From Opitutia bacterium (GTDB taxonomy: Bacteria; Verrucomicrobiota; Verrucomicrobiia; Opitutales; T3Sed10-336): a stretch of DNA of 36,268 nucleotides. A program made the translations under genes and the position numbers. Below the pieces are notes generated by a model. It worked only from the letters and a program-made list of their open reading frames with translations, had not been told where the DNA came from and did no database searches. Position 1 is the stretch's first letter; every line of letters starts with the position of its first letter. The DNA is taken from contig PWMU01000012.1 of NCBI GenBank assembly GCA_003558065.1, forward strand, positions 1 to 36,268. The letters run 5' to 3'. Shown here in pieces: positions 1 through 9,625 of the stretch.

Positions 1-1164
1 GTCCGGCCGGCGAGGCAGTTCCAGCAACCCGTCCACAAAATAGTCCGACATTTCGTGGTACAGCGGAATGCGCATGATGGGATCGGGTCCCCCGTGCTCG
101 TCGACCAGTTCGATCTGGCGGTCCAGCATCGACCGGATAAAGGCGGCCCTCTCCGCGTCGGTTTGAGGCGCGTCTTCGTAGTCCTCCCAGAAGGCGACGT
201 CGCCATGGGCGCGGAAGGTTACGGTCCAGATGGTTTCCAGTTGCGCGTCGAGAACAATCCCCATGCTGTGTCTCCAGAAATCGAGCATGGCCGGGAGATT
301 GGAGAGTGTGCGGGGGGGCGGTGCCTGATTGCGGATCCCCGACCAGTAATTGTTCCAGCGGGTGTCCTCCATCCGGGTTCCGAGCGGGCTGGTGTGCGTC
401 GACATGACGGCGATACCCCGCTCGCGGGCGGTGTGCGCCTCGCTGGTCACATCGTCAAACGAGGGCGCCACCACGCCACCGGTGTCCCAGGCGTTGAGTT
501 TCAGGCGCAGCATGGTTTCGGCGACGGCGTCGCGGTTGGCGGGATCGCGCTGCATCCAGGGGATGAGGTAGTCCTGGTCGTTGGGGAACCAGGTGCGCCA
601 TTTCACGTAGGGAGGATCGACCTTCAGGTCGGTGGAGAGGGGGATGTCGAGAGCGTCTTGAGTCTCCGGCTCCCATGAGGTCCAAACCCACAGCGGCGGC
701 ACCCCCAGGAGCTGCTCCGAAAACGTGTAAACGGCGTATAGGGCCCCGCGGGTGTCGGGTCCCTGCAGGACGAGGTACGGGTTGTCGCCGACCTGCTCGA
801 CAAACACGCGGTGCGCCTCCCGGCCATCCACCCAGCGGTCCTGCCCGATGCGCACGTCGACCTCCGGTCCGGCCACGACGATCGCGGATCCGTTGCGCAG
901 GTCCTCCTTGTCGTGGGTAAGAGGAAACTCGGCTCCGAGGATCTTTTCCAAGTCCCTTTGCAGATCCGCGACGGCCTTCCGCAACGGTTCCGCTTCCGCT
1001 TCCGAGACGTATATCGGGATCGGTGCGCCGGCTTCGAGGACGAGCGAATCCGCGCCCGTTTCGTTTCCGGCGAGCGGTGCCCGGGCGGGCATGAACAACA
1101 TAATGGCCGCGCCCAGTATCAGGCCGGCGTGCGGGACGGAAGGCGTTTGGGTCGATCGTTTCAT
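1..1164 (-). CDS. GH115-like alpha-glucuronidase, N-terminal 388 residues (3' end outside window)
   Basis: This open frame starts at the ATG at 1164 and runs without a stop to base 1, so the C-terminal part is missing. It begins with a basic N-terminus and a hydrophobic stretch (LILGAAIMLFMPARA), a likely Sec signal. It aligns by eye with the two GH115-like proteins further right: a paired 'ADLQRDLEKILG' helix, then 'DTRGALYAVYTFSEQLLGVPPLWVW', which corresponds to the family block around 'KRGTIYGIYDLSEQIGVSPWYWW', and later 'FRAHGDVAFWED'. GH115 enzymes remove 4-O-methyl-glucuronic or glucuronic acid side groups from xylan-like glycans. It is the most divergent of the three copies here. No good ribosome binding site is seen, and a terminator-like hairpin lies only 18 bases upstream of the start. 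Family assignment is by motif recognition; the substrate is not known. Confidence 0.82.
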   Translation of the reverse strand, partial: MKRSTQTPSVPHAGLILGAAIMLFMPARAPLAGNETGADSLVLEAGAPIPIYVSEAEAEPLRKAVADLQRDLEKILGAEFPLTHDKEDLRNGSAIVVAGPEVDVRIGQDRWVDGREAHRVFVEQVGDNPYLVLQGPDTRGALYAVYTFSEQLLGVPPLWVWTSWEPETQDALDIPLSTDLKVDPPYVKWRTWFPNDQDYLIPWMQRDPANRDAVAETMLRLKLNAWDTGGVVAPSFDDVTSEAHTARERGIAVMSTHTSPLGTRMEDTRWNNYWSGIRNQAPPPRTLSNLPAMLDFWRHSMGIVLDAQLETIWTVTFRAHGDVAFWEDYEDAPQTDAERAAFIRSMLDRQIELVDEHGGPDPIMRIPLYHEMSDYFVDGLLELPRRPD

Positions 1165-1174
1165 GGTGATTAAA

Positions 1175-1199
1175 GGAAAACACCCCGGTCGCACCGGGG
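1175..1199 (-). terminator. Rho-independent terminator-like hairpin between the pectate-lyase-like gene and the partial GH115 gene
   Basis: Read on the minus strand, a perfect 7-bp GC stem (CCCCGGT, loop GCG, ACCGGGG; bases 1199-1183) is followed by TGTTTTCC. It lies 34 bases after the stop of the pectate-lyase-like gene and ends just before the start codon at 1164, so it could terminate the upstream gene or act as an attenuator for the next one. Confidence 0.6.
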
Positions 1200-1233
1200 C
1201 GAGCAAAAGGGATGGAAAACCGGGCCGTAGGCT

Positions 1234-4092
1234 TCAATCCTGGATAAAACGCAGACGAAAGAATTGCGGCTCCGCCGCCGGTTCCGTCAGCGGGGCCCGG
1301 CCCCGGTAGAGCAGCCGGTGTTCGTCCAGCGATTCGGATTCCCACGAGGCAACGTCCATGGGCTCCCAGTTTTCCAGATCGGGCGAACGCTCCAACAGGA
1401 ACCACGTGCGGGGAGTAAGGTTCGTGTGCCACGGCACCGCGACATCGAGTTCGTTGCCGGTTACGGTTAACCGGATCAACGGCTCGGCCGGCGCGTGGGC
1501 CGGGATTCCGGTGGCATAAGCGATCAGGTTGGGGATTCCGTGTCCGAACCGGTCCCGGTCGGGTTCCCGCTCGGCCGGAGGGATACCGGTTGCCTCGGCC
1601 CATTGGGCATAGGTTTGATAGTCCCGGTAGGAAAGAAGCAGTTGCGGACGCAACGCCGCCGAAGGATTCCCGGTGGACCCGTATTTCATCAACGGGCTGG
1701 AGTTGTCCTGGTCCAGAATGAGCAGGCGGAGGCTGACGGTTGAACCCGGCGGGGGTTCGGTAAAGGCCGGCGAGATATCGATCTCGACCGGACCGGTGGC
1801 GCCGTCACCGGTCCAGTTGCCCACCGCCTGTCCCGCCGTCGGGCGGTTGTTCCAGGTCAGCGTGTCCTGGGACCAGGAGTCGCTCTCGAGGAGGATCACC
1901 CGCCCGATGTGGGGTGTCGAGTCCTCCGTCTTGTGCAGCAGCAGCGACGCGCCCTTTACTGTTTCCGGGTCGATGGCGAGGGCGGAGAGGTCGAACTTCA
2001 TAAAACCTTCCCGCGTGTTCGTCTGACCCTGTTCCTTGATCCAGATTTCCGGCCGCGATCCGTAATTGGTATCCGGATTGGCGACGTGAACAAAGGCATC
2101 ATCGGTCGGAGAGAGGTTTCCGGTGACGATCTCGGCTGTTGAGGGGAAGGGGGCCAGCGATACGAGCAGGTCCAGTGTTTCCGCCGCTTCCGGATGCCCG
2201 GGCAACTGCGCCGCCGCCCGTACCCGATAGGTCCCCGGCCGACTCCCGACAAACCGCGGGTTCGCGGTCGTGGCGTCGTCCAGACGGGCGTCGCCGGGGC
2301 CGTCGACCACCTCCCACTGGTAACCGAGGTCGCCGGGGCCGCCGGCCAGATTCGCACCCACTTCGGCCGCCACCCTCAGGTCGACGCCGGTGCGCGGGAG
2401 TTCGGTTGCGGGGGAACTCATGAGGTGAAGCCGCACCGAGTTGTGGCGACGGTCGAGCTGGTCCACGTAGAGGGATTGAGGCGTGAGGGTGGCGCCCGTT
2501 CCCACGCCTTCCACGTGATCGTCGGGTGAGGTCTGCGGCCGGGAGCTCGTGTACGTAACACCGCTGCGCGGGCCCTGGGTTCCGATGATGTAGCCGTAAC
2601 GGGCCTGTTCACTTCGCACGACCGCGCCGCCGCTGCCTTCACCCCGCGTATTCCAGAAGGTGGTGTGGGCGGCGGTGATGTTGTGCTGCGGTATGGAGCC
2701 GAACGGCCGGTAGCGCGCCTCGTAATGACTGTCGATGGCCAGGTTCCCGTCGAGGAGGTTGGAATGACTGAAATGCATGTGATGGTCGCTGCCGGCACTG
2801 CCCGCGGTGCCGCTGGCCGCCCAGCGGGTAAACTGGTCGGTCGAGTTGTGAATGGCATTGCCGGTCGCTCCCATGTGGGAGAAGACAAAGCCGTGACGGT
2901 TGTGCGAGGCGACGCAGTTTGTCAGGAGATTGTCGCCGGCGTGGGTGAGCCGGTAATTGTAACCGTTACCCCCGCCGCCCCCGTATTGCACGCGCTGCAT
3001 GCTGACGGTGTCCAGAGTGACGAAGCGGGCGTGGAGCAGCCGCACGCCGTTGCTCAGCTTGTGCGCGTTCAACGAGTTTCCTTGCGGACGAAAGGACGAG
3101 ACCCGCCGTATCCAGCAATTCTCGACGCGGCGCAGGGCGATGAGGTAGGAGCCGTGGACGTCGTATGCCGCCGTGCCGCTGTTGGTGTAATCGTTCTGTT
3201 CCCATCCGCTTCCGGGGTGTTCGATGTTGCCGATGGAGAAATCCTCCAGGCCCACTTCGACAATCGCGGGTCCGGCGCGGTGCACGCGGGCGCCATCCCG
3301 CCTTTTCAAGGCGTACCGGATCGGTGCGTCCACCAGGAGCGTGTGGGCCGCGTCATCGACCGCGAGGACCGTCCGCGAATAAACCAGGCCCGGGAAATTG
3401 CCCGCATACCCGGCCCAGTTGGGTTCGTTGTGCTCGGCGATCCAATCCTCCGTAATCGTGTTCCGGATCATGATCCGGTCGCCCTGAGAAAATCCGCTGG
3501 CATCGCGCACCGGGATGACCTGGGTCGGCCCCATAAGGTCGCGCGTCAGCGGATTTCCGAAACCGTGGTCGGCGAACCACGACGCACTGGAGGGTCCCGT
3601 CACTTTGATGACCCGTTTTCCGCGCATGTCGTACGACGTGTTGACGAGGTAGGTTTCGTGCCTCCCCGCACCCCGCAGGATCACGTTCGAATGGGTGATC
3701 TGCAGCGCCCAGTTGCTGCCGGCCGGAGGCTCGATCGCGTAGGTTCCGGCCGGCATATAAACCACGCCGCCTCCCGACCTCACGGCGTCGTTGATCGCAC
3801 TCTGGATCGCGCTCGTGCTGTCAGCTACGCCGCCGGGGTCGGCGCCGTAGGCGGTCACGTCGAATAGCGGACCTTCGACGTCCGGAATGGGCGCGTCGCC
3901 GCCCCGGTAACCCGCGCGTGAATAATCCTGCATGATTCTGTCGGTGTAAAAATCGGAATCCGCCGCCGGGGGGGACCAGTCTTCCGGGTACAGTTCGCTC
4001 CGCCACGATGCGGACACCGCGGGCGTCGCCACCAGACCTGCGGCTGAGGCCGCCAGAAGAACGAGGAGTGAGGCGGGAAAGCGGGTGTGCAT
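1234..4092 (-). CDS. Secreted pectate-lyase-superfamily beta-helix protein with PKD-like, DNRLRE/CBM96-like and C-terminal tail domains
   Basis: A 952-residue protein when started at the ATG at 4092; the frame stays open to a GTG at 4182, but MHTRFPASLLVLLAASAAG is a typical signal peptide start (ATG at 4104 is an alternative). Mature protein: 'FDVTAYGADPGG.ADSTSAIQSAI' at about residues 77-100 is the hallmark of the pectate lyase 3 / right-handed beta-helix superfamily, and the helix extends to about residue 560. A PKD/Ig-like domain follows (about 575-650), then a DNRLRE or CBM96-like domain (about 657-824: TDDAFVHVANPDTNYGS, WSQDTLTWNNRP). The last 128 residues form a tail ending FFRLRFIQD, related to the tails of three other proteins in this window. 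Known members include lyases and hydrolases acting on uronic-acid polymers, and CBM96 domains bind alginate; which activity applies here is not visible. It is divergent from the beta-helix gene at 4208. Confidence 0.85.
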   Translation of the reverse strand: MHTRFPASLLVLLAASAAGLVATPAVSASWRSELYPEDWSPPAADSDFYTDRIMQDYSRAGYRGGDAPIPDVEGPLFDVTAYGADPGGVADSTSAIQSAINDAVRSGGGVVYMPAGTYAIEPPAGSNWALQITHSNVILRGAGRHETYLVNTSYDMRGKRVIKVTGPSSASWFADHGFGNPLTRDLMGPTQVIPVRDASGFSQGDRIMIRNTITEDWIAEHNEPNWAGYAGNFPGLVYSRTVLAVDDAAHTLLVDAPIRYALKRRDGARVHRAGPAIVEVGLEDFSIGNIEHPGSGWEQNDYTNSGTAAYDVHGSYLIALRRVENCWIRRVSSFRPQGNSLNAHKLSNGVRLLHARFVTLDTVSMQRVQYGGGGGNGYNYRLTHAGDNLLTNCVASHNRHGFVFSHMGATGNAIHNSTDQFTRWAASGTAGSAGSDHHMHFSHSNLLDGNLAIDSHYEARYRPFGSIPQHNITAAHTTFWNTRGEGSGGAVVRSEQARYGYIIGTQGPRSGVTYTSSRPQTSPDDHVEGVGTGATLTPQSLYVDQLDRRHNSVRLHLMSSPATELPRTGVDLRVAAEVGANLAGGPGDLGYQWEVVDGPGDARLDDATTANPRFVGSRPGTYRVRAAAQLPGHPEAAETLDLLVSLAPFPSTAEIVTGNLSPTDDAFVHVANPDTNYGSRPEIWIKEQGQTNTREGFMKFDLSALAIDPETVKGASLLLHKTEDSTPHIGRVILLESDSWSQDTLTWNNRPTAGQAVGNWTGDGATGPVEIDISPAFTEPPPGSTVSLRLLILDQDNSSPLMKYGSTGNPSAALRPQLLLSYRDYQTYAQWAEATGIPPAEREPDRDRFGHGIPNLIAYATGIPAHAPAEPLIRLTVTGNELDVAVPWHTNLTPRTWFLLERSPDLENWEPMDVASWESESLDEHRLLYRGRAPLTEPAAEPQFFRLRFIQD

Positions 4093-4207
4093 GGGGCCGA
4101 TCATCGCCCGCGGGAGGTGAAACGGCAACTCTGTTTTACGGGTTAGCCCGGTTCCGCGGAAGCTGTCGTTTACGCCATGCACGGTTTATGATGGGCACGA
4201 GGGGATT

Positions 4208-6634
4208 ATGTCTCCAGGTTTGTGGACTATGTTGACAGGAAAACGAGGTGCCGGCCGATTCGGAACTCAATGGGGTGTTTTGTGGGTGTGCTGGATCGCT
4301 GCCGGGTGTGTCGCCGGTGGCGGGCATGAGGCGGAGGAATCAGCGTCACCGCTGTATTTTGTTTCGGAGGACGGCGATGACGAAAATCCCGGCACCCGGG
4401 ACGAACCGTGGGCCACACCCGGGCATGCGGGGCGAATGGCCGGAGCCGGGGATACCGTGGTTTTCCTTCCGGGTGACTATGCGGGGCGGCTCGTGCCGAA
4501 GAACAGCGGCACGGCGGACGCGCCGATTGTCTTCCGGGCGGCCGAGCGGCGAACCGCCCGCCTGGTCGGCACCGCCGAGGGGAGTTGGGAGCGCGGCGAA
4601 ACGCCGCGGGTGTTTTTGGGCGATGTCGCTCACATCGAACTCAACGGTTTTCACATCGAGGATACGGGGAACGGGGGTTGGCTCAAAACCGATCGGGCCT
4701 CACACCTCGCCATCGTGGACTGCCGTTTCCAGGGCGGAACGCGCTGGGCGGCGTTCTGGATCGAGGAGAGCGAGGATGTTCGGGTCGTGGACAATGATTT
4801 CTCCCGGCGTGATTTCAGTGGTGATATGGGCCGGGTGGCGGCCTCGAAACGGCTCCTGTTCGAGGGGAACAGCTTCAGCCGTGCGCTGCATTCGCTGGTG
4901 ATGCTTCACCTGCCCGCCGGCGGGTCGAGCCGGATCGTCGTCCGGGGAAACGTATTTCATTCGGGATGGTCCCGAAACCTCGAAAACGTCGGGCATCCGC
5001 ACGTGCTCGTCGAAAACAATATTTTCACCAACGCGTACAACGGCGGCCGTTCGGCCGGTTCGGTGAATCAGTTTACCGGATCCCGGGTAATTGTCCGTTT
5101 CAACCGGATCTTTCGCAACTTCGGCGCGCCATGGCAGGTCAATTCGTCCACGGCGCGGGACAACGAGCACATGCGCTTTTACCACAACGTCTTCTCGGGC
5201 AACCACGGCCCGGGTTTGATCATCCAGGGCGAGCGTTCGAATTTCGTCGATTTTATTCTGAAAAACTCGATCTTCGCCGACAACGACCCCTACGGGAGCC
5301 GGACACAGGTGGCGATTTCCGGGGGCGGTCCCGAATCGGTGCGGGTTACCGGCAACGCCTTCTCCGCCGGAGAGTCCGGGGCTTCGTCACTGCTCCTGGT
5401 CGGGCATGAGCCGTTGAGCCTGGACGCGGCGCAGGCGGATCCGGGAATCTTTGTCGGCAACGTGGAAACCGAGCCGGGGTTCCGGGACGCGGGAAACTTT
5501 GATTTTTCCCTGGCCGAAGGGAGTCCGATGCGCGAGGCGGCTGCGCCCCTGACCCGTACGCGGGAGGGCGGCAGCGGGCGCGACCTGCCGGTGGACGATG
5601 TCTCGTATTTTTATGATGGGTACGGTATCGAAGGGGAGCGGGGTGATTTGATCGCGGTGGGCGCGCCTTCGAATCGAGCCCGTGTCGTGGGGATCGATTA
5701 CGGGGAGCGGCTGCTGTTGCTGGACCGGGAGCTCTCGTGGGAGGGGACGGCACCGGTGGGATTCCCGTGGTCGGGCGCCGGGCCGGACCTGGGCGTGTAC
5801 GAGCACGGCGAAGCGGTGCGGCCGAGCGTGCAGGTCGTCGTCGACGACGCTTTTCCGGATCCGGGACAAGCCGTGGAGCTGCGGGCGGTGACCCGGGGGA
5901 TCGAGGAGCCCGTGGCCTATGAATGGCACCTGGGCGATGATACCCGGACCGAAGGCGAACGGGTGCGGCACCGCTTCGTGCCGGGATACGACTACGGGAT
6001 CCGGGTGCGTGTGACCGATGCGAACGGGGTGACGTATACGGGGGTCGGTTACGTCAACGTCGAGCCTCCGCAGGACGACGAGGTGCTGATTCACACGACA
6101 TTCGATGCCGACGACAAGGACTGGTGGGTGCACTGGCAGTTTTACCGGGGCCGGCGGGGGACCGGTTACGCGAGGTACACCCACCATTTGAACGAGGATA
6201 CGGGAAAAGGGTATCATCGCATTGCCGCGCAGGGTGGTAACGGACCCATTCCGGCGATCATTCACCCGCGCAACTGGGACATCGGGAAATACCCCACGGT
6301 GCGGATGCGCTACCGGATCCGTCCCGGGACGCCGGTGGCCATCTTTGTGAGTCCGTATCCGTCAGCTTATGACATCAAGGATCCGTGGGATTTCCGTATC
6401 GACCGGCGTCGCCACTACCTGGCGGGTACGGAGACCGAACCCCGGGGCGACCGGGTGCTGATCGACGACGGGGAGTGGCACGACATAACCCTGGACGTGA
6501 GCGGGATCGCGGATAGCTTCCCCGGCGTGCAAACCATCCAGTCCCTCCACATGGGCGATCTCGAGGACTACGGGGGAGCGGTGGTTGGGCCGGACGACGT
6601 GTTCTGGCTCGATGAGATTTACATCGGGAAATAA
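4208..6634 (+). CDS. Secreted right-handed beta-helix protein with PKD domain (808 aa)
   Basis: The start ATG at 4208 follows GAGGGG by a short spacer. The N-terminus has a hydrophobic segment ending in AAGC (Cys34), so a lipoprotein is possible though the lipobox is weak. Next comes 'YFVSEDGDDENPGTRDEPWATPGHA', the typical opening of DUF1565-like parallel beta-helix proteins, followed by many helix turns with 'NNIF', 'HNVF' and 'FNRIF' repeats up to about residue 400. A conserved block (FYDGYGIEGERGDLIAVGAP ... PWSGAGPDLGVYE) closes the helix, a PKD domain covers about 538-622 (YEWHLGDD, GYDYGIRVRVTD), and a 186-residue beta-rich C-terminus completes it. It is a clear paralogue of the gene at 31110. 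Such proteins are often polysaccharide lyases or binding proteins; no PL6 catalytic motif was recognised, so the function is inferred only broadly. It converges on the PL8 gene, with 39 bases between them. Confidence 0.85.
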   Translation: MSPGLWTMLTGKRGAGRFGTQWGVLWVCWIAAGCVAGGGHEAEESASPLYFVSEDGDDENPGTRDEPWATPGHAGRMAGAGDTVVFLPGDYAGRLVPKNSGTADAPIVFRAAERRTARLVGTAEGSWERGETPRVFLGDVAHIELNGFHIEDTGNGGWLKTDRASHLAIVDCRFQGGTRWAAFWIEESEDVRVVDNDFSRRDFSGDMGRVAASKRLLFEGNSFSRALHSLVMLHLPAGGSSRIVVRGNVFHSGWSRNLENVGHPHVLVENNIFTNAYNGGRSAGSVNQFTGSRVIVRFNRIFRNFGAPWQVNSSTARDNEHMRFYHNVFSGNHGPGLIIQGERSNFVDFILKNSIFADNDPYGSRTQVAISGGGPESVRVTGNAFSAGESGASSLLLVGHEPLSLDAAQADPGIFVGNVETEPGFRDAGNFDFSLAEGSPMREAAAPLTRTREGGSGRDLPVDDVSYFYDGYGIEGERGDLIAVGAPSNRARVVGIDYGERLLLLDRELSWEGTAPVGFPWSGAGPDLGVYEHGEAVRPSVQVVVDDAFPDPGQAVELRAVTRGIEEPVAYEWHLGDDTRTEGERVRHRFVPGYDYGIRVRVTDANGVTYTGVGYVNVEPPQDDEVLIHTTFDADDKDWWVHWQFYRGRRGTGYARYTHHLNEDTGKGYHRIAAQGGNGPIPAIIHPRNWDIGKYPTVRMRYRIRPGTPVAIFVSPYPSAYDIKDPWDFRIDRRRHYLAGTETEPRGDRVLIDDGEWHDITLDVSGIADSFPGVQTIQSLHMGDLEDYGGAVVGPDDVFWLDEIYIGK

Positions 6635-6673
6635 ACGGGTAACCGGGGGCTTCCGGCACCAACCTGAACCGGC

Positions 6674-9625
6674 TTACGGCGCGGGTTCGAGGAGGAACGT
6701 GTAGGTGGCGCCGTCCCGGCAGATGATTTCGAGTTGGCCGGGGGCCTCTTCGCGGATGTTGTCGGGTGCGGCGGCAAGGCGCCAGTCCGGGGAGAGTTGG
6801 ATGCGCAGGGGCGCTTCTTCACTCGGGTCGGCGAAATGGGCGCGCGTGCCGGTCTCCTGTTCGGTGGAGAGACGCAGGTCGGGGTCGGCGATGGCCACAC
6901 GCAGGCGGTTTCCCTCGGTACGGGTCATGAACAGGCACGGACGGGCGGTTGAGCGGATCGGACCGAACTCCAGGTCTTCGGCTTCTTCGAAGAGGGTGAA
7001 AGCGGTGACGCCGGCGCCGGCAAAGCGGACGATGTGGGCGGCGTTGTCGCGACGGAGCACCTTGTAGTCGGGATCGGCGGCGTAGGCTTCCATTTCTTCG
7101 GCGTCGGCTCCGGGACGGACGGCGTAGTCGTAGCCGTCGCCTTCGGGAGCGGTGCCGTGGTCGATCCAGGCGACAACCGCGTCGCCTTCCGTTTCCCGTC
7201 CCGTGGAGGCGTGACGGGATTCCTGGCGTCCGTAACGCAGCCTGATTTCCCGCCCTTCGGGCACGTAGTACCCGTTGCCGGTGGCGTCCACCAGCCAGCG
7301 CCGGTCGACGGTTCGGCTGAGCGGAAAGGCTTCGAGTTTCTCCTTTTGGTCCGAGAAAGTGAGGATGTTCTGAAACAGGACGGTCTCGGTGCGGCGTTCC
7401 GAATCCTCGTTGGCGATACCGGAACCCAGGCGGAGGATCGTTCCGTCGACAAAGACGGCCGATTTGCGGAACCGGAAGGATTTCTCATCGTGGAAATACG
7501 GATCCTCGAAACGCATCGCCCAGAGCCCTTCGGTTTCATCGAGTTCCACGCCGCCGAGAAAGGGATCGTTCGTATAAAGGCGAATGGGAACTTCGGACAA
7601 CTCGTCGAGCGAGGTACGGATGACCGTGGCTCCCGGCGGACGCCTCCAGTCCCAGCCCGCTTCGACAAACCCGCTGTCCTCGGGGGTAACCGGGTCGCCC
7701 CGGCCGAAGATCTGCAGGACGCCGTGGGTGCTGTAGTGGCCGTACTTGTTGCCGCGACCGTTTTCGTAGTTTTGGTGGTACCGGCCCCAGCCGATGACCG
7801 AGGCGACCCAGTGGTCGCGGCGGTGGACGTTCATGCCCGCGTAGGGATGGGCACGGTGGCCCCGCGGCTCGGGTTCCGGTTCGTATTGTTCCGCGATATC
7901 GAGCAGGAGCGGGAGCGAGCCGGGCGCGTGGGCCCAGTAGATGCCGGCCGAGGCCGTGCGAAAGAAGTTCTCGAAGCCCTCGTAACCGGGTTGCCAGAGG
8001 CGGGCGAACGCGCGCCCGAGTTCCTCGTCGTCCAGCCCTTTCGCCAGATAGCCGAGGGCGGCTGAGGTCTGTACCATAATCGGGCCGCGAATGGGCCGGC
8101 GGCAGTTCACGCCCCAGGGGGTGTGGTACTTGCCGGTCATGAAGCGGAGCGTCAGGAGCGCGTCTTTCAGGTTCTCCGCGGTTTCGTCCGAGAGCGCGAA
8201 CCCCGTGTCATGTAAAAGATAATACACGAGCGAGGCCATGTGCACGGCGTTGCTGCCGTAACTCGCGGGGTGGGCGGTGCCATGGTGAAAGACGGTTCCG
8301 TCGGGCTTGATGGTGCCCGCGTATCCCGGAGCCCGTTCGAGGGCGGAGTCCGTCCAGCGGAGGAAATACCGCATGTCACGCAGTTTCTCCGGCGACTCCT
8401 CCTGCATCAGGATGTGCAGGAGCCGGTACTTCAACTTGGTCCGCAGGTAGTCCGAGTTGGCGCCGGGATGTTCGGGATCGGCGTAGATCTCGGCCATTTC
8501 AATGTGATAGGCGAGGGTCTCCATCTCCCGTTCCAGCCGTTCCTTTTCCCGGAGGAAGTCGCGGAGGATGTAGACGCCGTGGACCCAGCTTGAGATGCGG
8601 AGAGTTTCGAGGTAATTCGTGCCCATCATGCTGCGCGCCGCCCATCCCTGGTCGTGCGCGTAGTCGATCAGCTCGAGAAAGCGCCGCCGGGCCCGGTCAC
8701 TGTCGTTGAGGCGGGCGTCCAGGGCCAGCGGCAGAGCGATGGACTGAAAAACATCGGCGGCCAGGGGCGGCCGTCCTTCATCGCGGGCGGCGAAGGCGCC
8801 CGGGCCGGTCACGACGTTTTCGTCCCGGCGTTCGAGACCGAGGTCCTCAAAGGCCCGGTGTCCCCGGTGGATGTAGGTAGCCACTGCTTCGACTCTGAGC
8901 CGGACGGGGCGGCGCGGATCGTCCAGGCGGCCAAACAGATACTCTTCGTAGCGCTCCGCGATTTCGTTGAAGGCGGCCTGTTCTTCAGCGCTGGGCGCCC
9001 GTTCGGGCTCCGGGGCGTTTTCCTTGGCCCAGACGAACCAATCCTCCGGGGTGCGCCAGCGATCGCCTCCGGCACCGATGGAACGCCGCGGATTCGTGTA
9101 AGGGGTAAGCGAGTCGCCCATCCGGAACCACGGCACCTCGCCGAACTCCACCAGATCCAGCCAGAGGGTTCCCGTTTGATCCGGCGCCGTGATCCTGAAC
9201 CCGTCCACTTCTTCGGAAATTTCCTCGGCGTCCTCTGAAAACATCACCCACACCGCGCGCCATCCCGTGAAACCGAGATTGACCGGGAACCGATACCGCC
9301 CCGCCCGCACCTCCAGTTCGCCGGCGATCGGCGTTTCGCTGTACAACCACATCTGAACGCCGCCGGTCCGGGTCTCGAGCGTTTCCGCCAGGGCGTCGTC
9401 CCGGGCGTGCGTCAACGTGCCGCCCGGCTCGAAATCCCAACGCAGCGAGGAATCGCCGTCCTTCCAGCGGGAGTCGTCGACGAGGAGTTCGGAGCGGTCG
9501 TCGGCCGCCCATTCCCCGGCCGAATCGCCGGCGGAAACCGAACACCCGGTTGCGGAAAAAATGAGAACGGCAAGCGTCCAAAACCATGTCGTTTGTGGTG
9601 CGGTTGCTCTCGAAAAATACATCAT
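6674..9625 (-). CDS. Polysaccharide lyase family 8, chondroitin ABC lyase-like
   Basis: A 983-residue protein, about the length of chondroitin ABC lyases. The start ATG at 9625 has an AGGGAAAG ribosome binding site. The N-terminus ends in SATGC (Cys28), a plausible lipoprotein signal. Residues about 45-165 resemble the lyase N-terminal jelly roll (WKDGDSSLRWDFEPGG, NLGFTGWRAVWVMF). The alpha-barrel region contains 'IKPDGTVFHHGTAHPASYG' at about 439-457, matching the active-site stretch of chondroitin ABC lyase: His447 or His448 and Tyr456 would be the catalytic His and Tyr, with Arg509/Arg510 (CRRPI) and the 'NYENGRGNKYGHYSTHG' block (619-635) supplying the Arg and Glu/Asn region. These enzymes cleave chondroitin, dermatan or hyaluronan by beta-elimination outside the cytoplasm. 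The match is from memory of the family; specificity could differ, for example another uronate-containing marine glycan. Confidence 0.88.
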   Translation of the reverse strand: MMYFSRATAPQTTWFWTLAVLIFSATGCSVSAGDSAGEWAADDRSELLVDDSRWKDGDSSLRWDFEPGGTLTHARDDALAETLETRTGGVQMWLYSETPIAGELEVRAGRYRFPVNLGFTGWRAVWVMFSEDAEEISEEVDGFRITAPDQTGTLWLDLVEFGEVPWFRMGDSLTPYTNPRRSIGAGGDRWRTPEDWFVWAKENAPEPERAPSAEEQAAFNEIAERYEEYLFGRLDDPRRPVRLRVEAVATYIHRGHRAFEDLGLERRDENVVTGPGAFAARDEGRPPLAADVFQSIALPLALDARLNDSDRARRRFLELIDYAHDQGWAARSMMGTNYLETLRISSWVHGVYILRDFLREKERLEREMETLAYHIEMAEIYADPEHPGANSDYLRTKLKYRLLHILMQEESPEKLRDMRYFLRWTDSALERAPGYAGTIKPDGTVFHHGTAHPASYGSNAVHMASLVYYLLHDTGFALSDETAENLKDALLTLRFMTGKYHTPWGVNCRRPIRGPIMVQTSAALGYLAKGLDDEELGRAFARLWQPGYEGFENFFRTASAGIYWAHAPGSLPLLLDIAEQYEPEPEPRGHRAHPYAGMNVHRRDHWVASVIGWGRYHQNYENGRGNKYGHYSTHGVLQIFGRGDPVTPEDSGFVEAGWDWRRPPGATVIRTSLDELSEVPIRLYTNDPFLGGVELDETEGLWAMRFEDPYFHDEKSFRFRKSAVFVDGTILRLGSGIANEDSERRTETVLFQNILTFSDQKEKLEAFPLSRTVDRRWLVDATGNGYYVPEGREIRLRYGRQESRHASTGRETEGDAVVAWIDHGTAPEGDGYDYAVRPGADAEEMEAYAADPDYKVLRRDNAAHIVRFAGAGVTAFTLFEEAEDLEFGPIRSTARPCLFMTRTEGNRLRVAIADPDLRLSTEQETGTRAHFADPSEEAPLRIQLSPDWRLAAAPDNIREEAPGQLEIICRDGATYTFLLEPAP

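Noticed and set aside
455-1603. Long open frame on the minus strand across the end of the pectate-lyase-like gene and the partial GH115 gene
   Set aside because: Arginine- and proline-rich, low-complexity composition typical of an out-of-frame reading of GC-rich DNA; both real genes occupy other frames with clear homology.
2665-3867. 400-codon open frame opposite the pectate-lyase-like gene
   Set aside because: No recognisable motif, and it is entirely antisense to a gene with clear domains.
4208-6634. PL6 (chondroitinase B or alginate lyase) assignment for the beta-helix proteins
   Set aside because: The fold is suggestive, but the PL6 catalytic Lys/Arg motifs were not recognised, so only the fold is reported.
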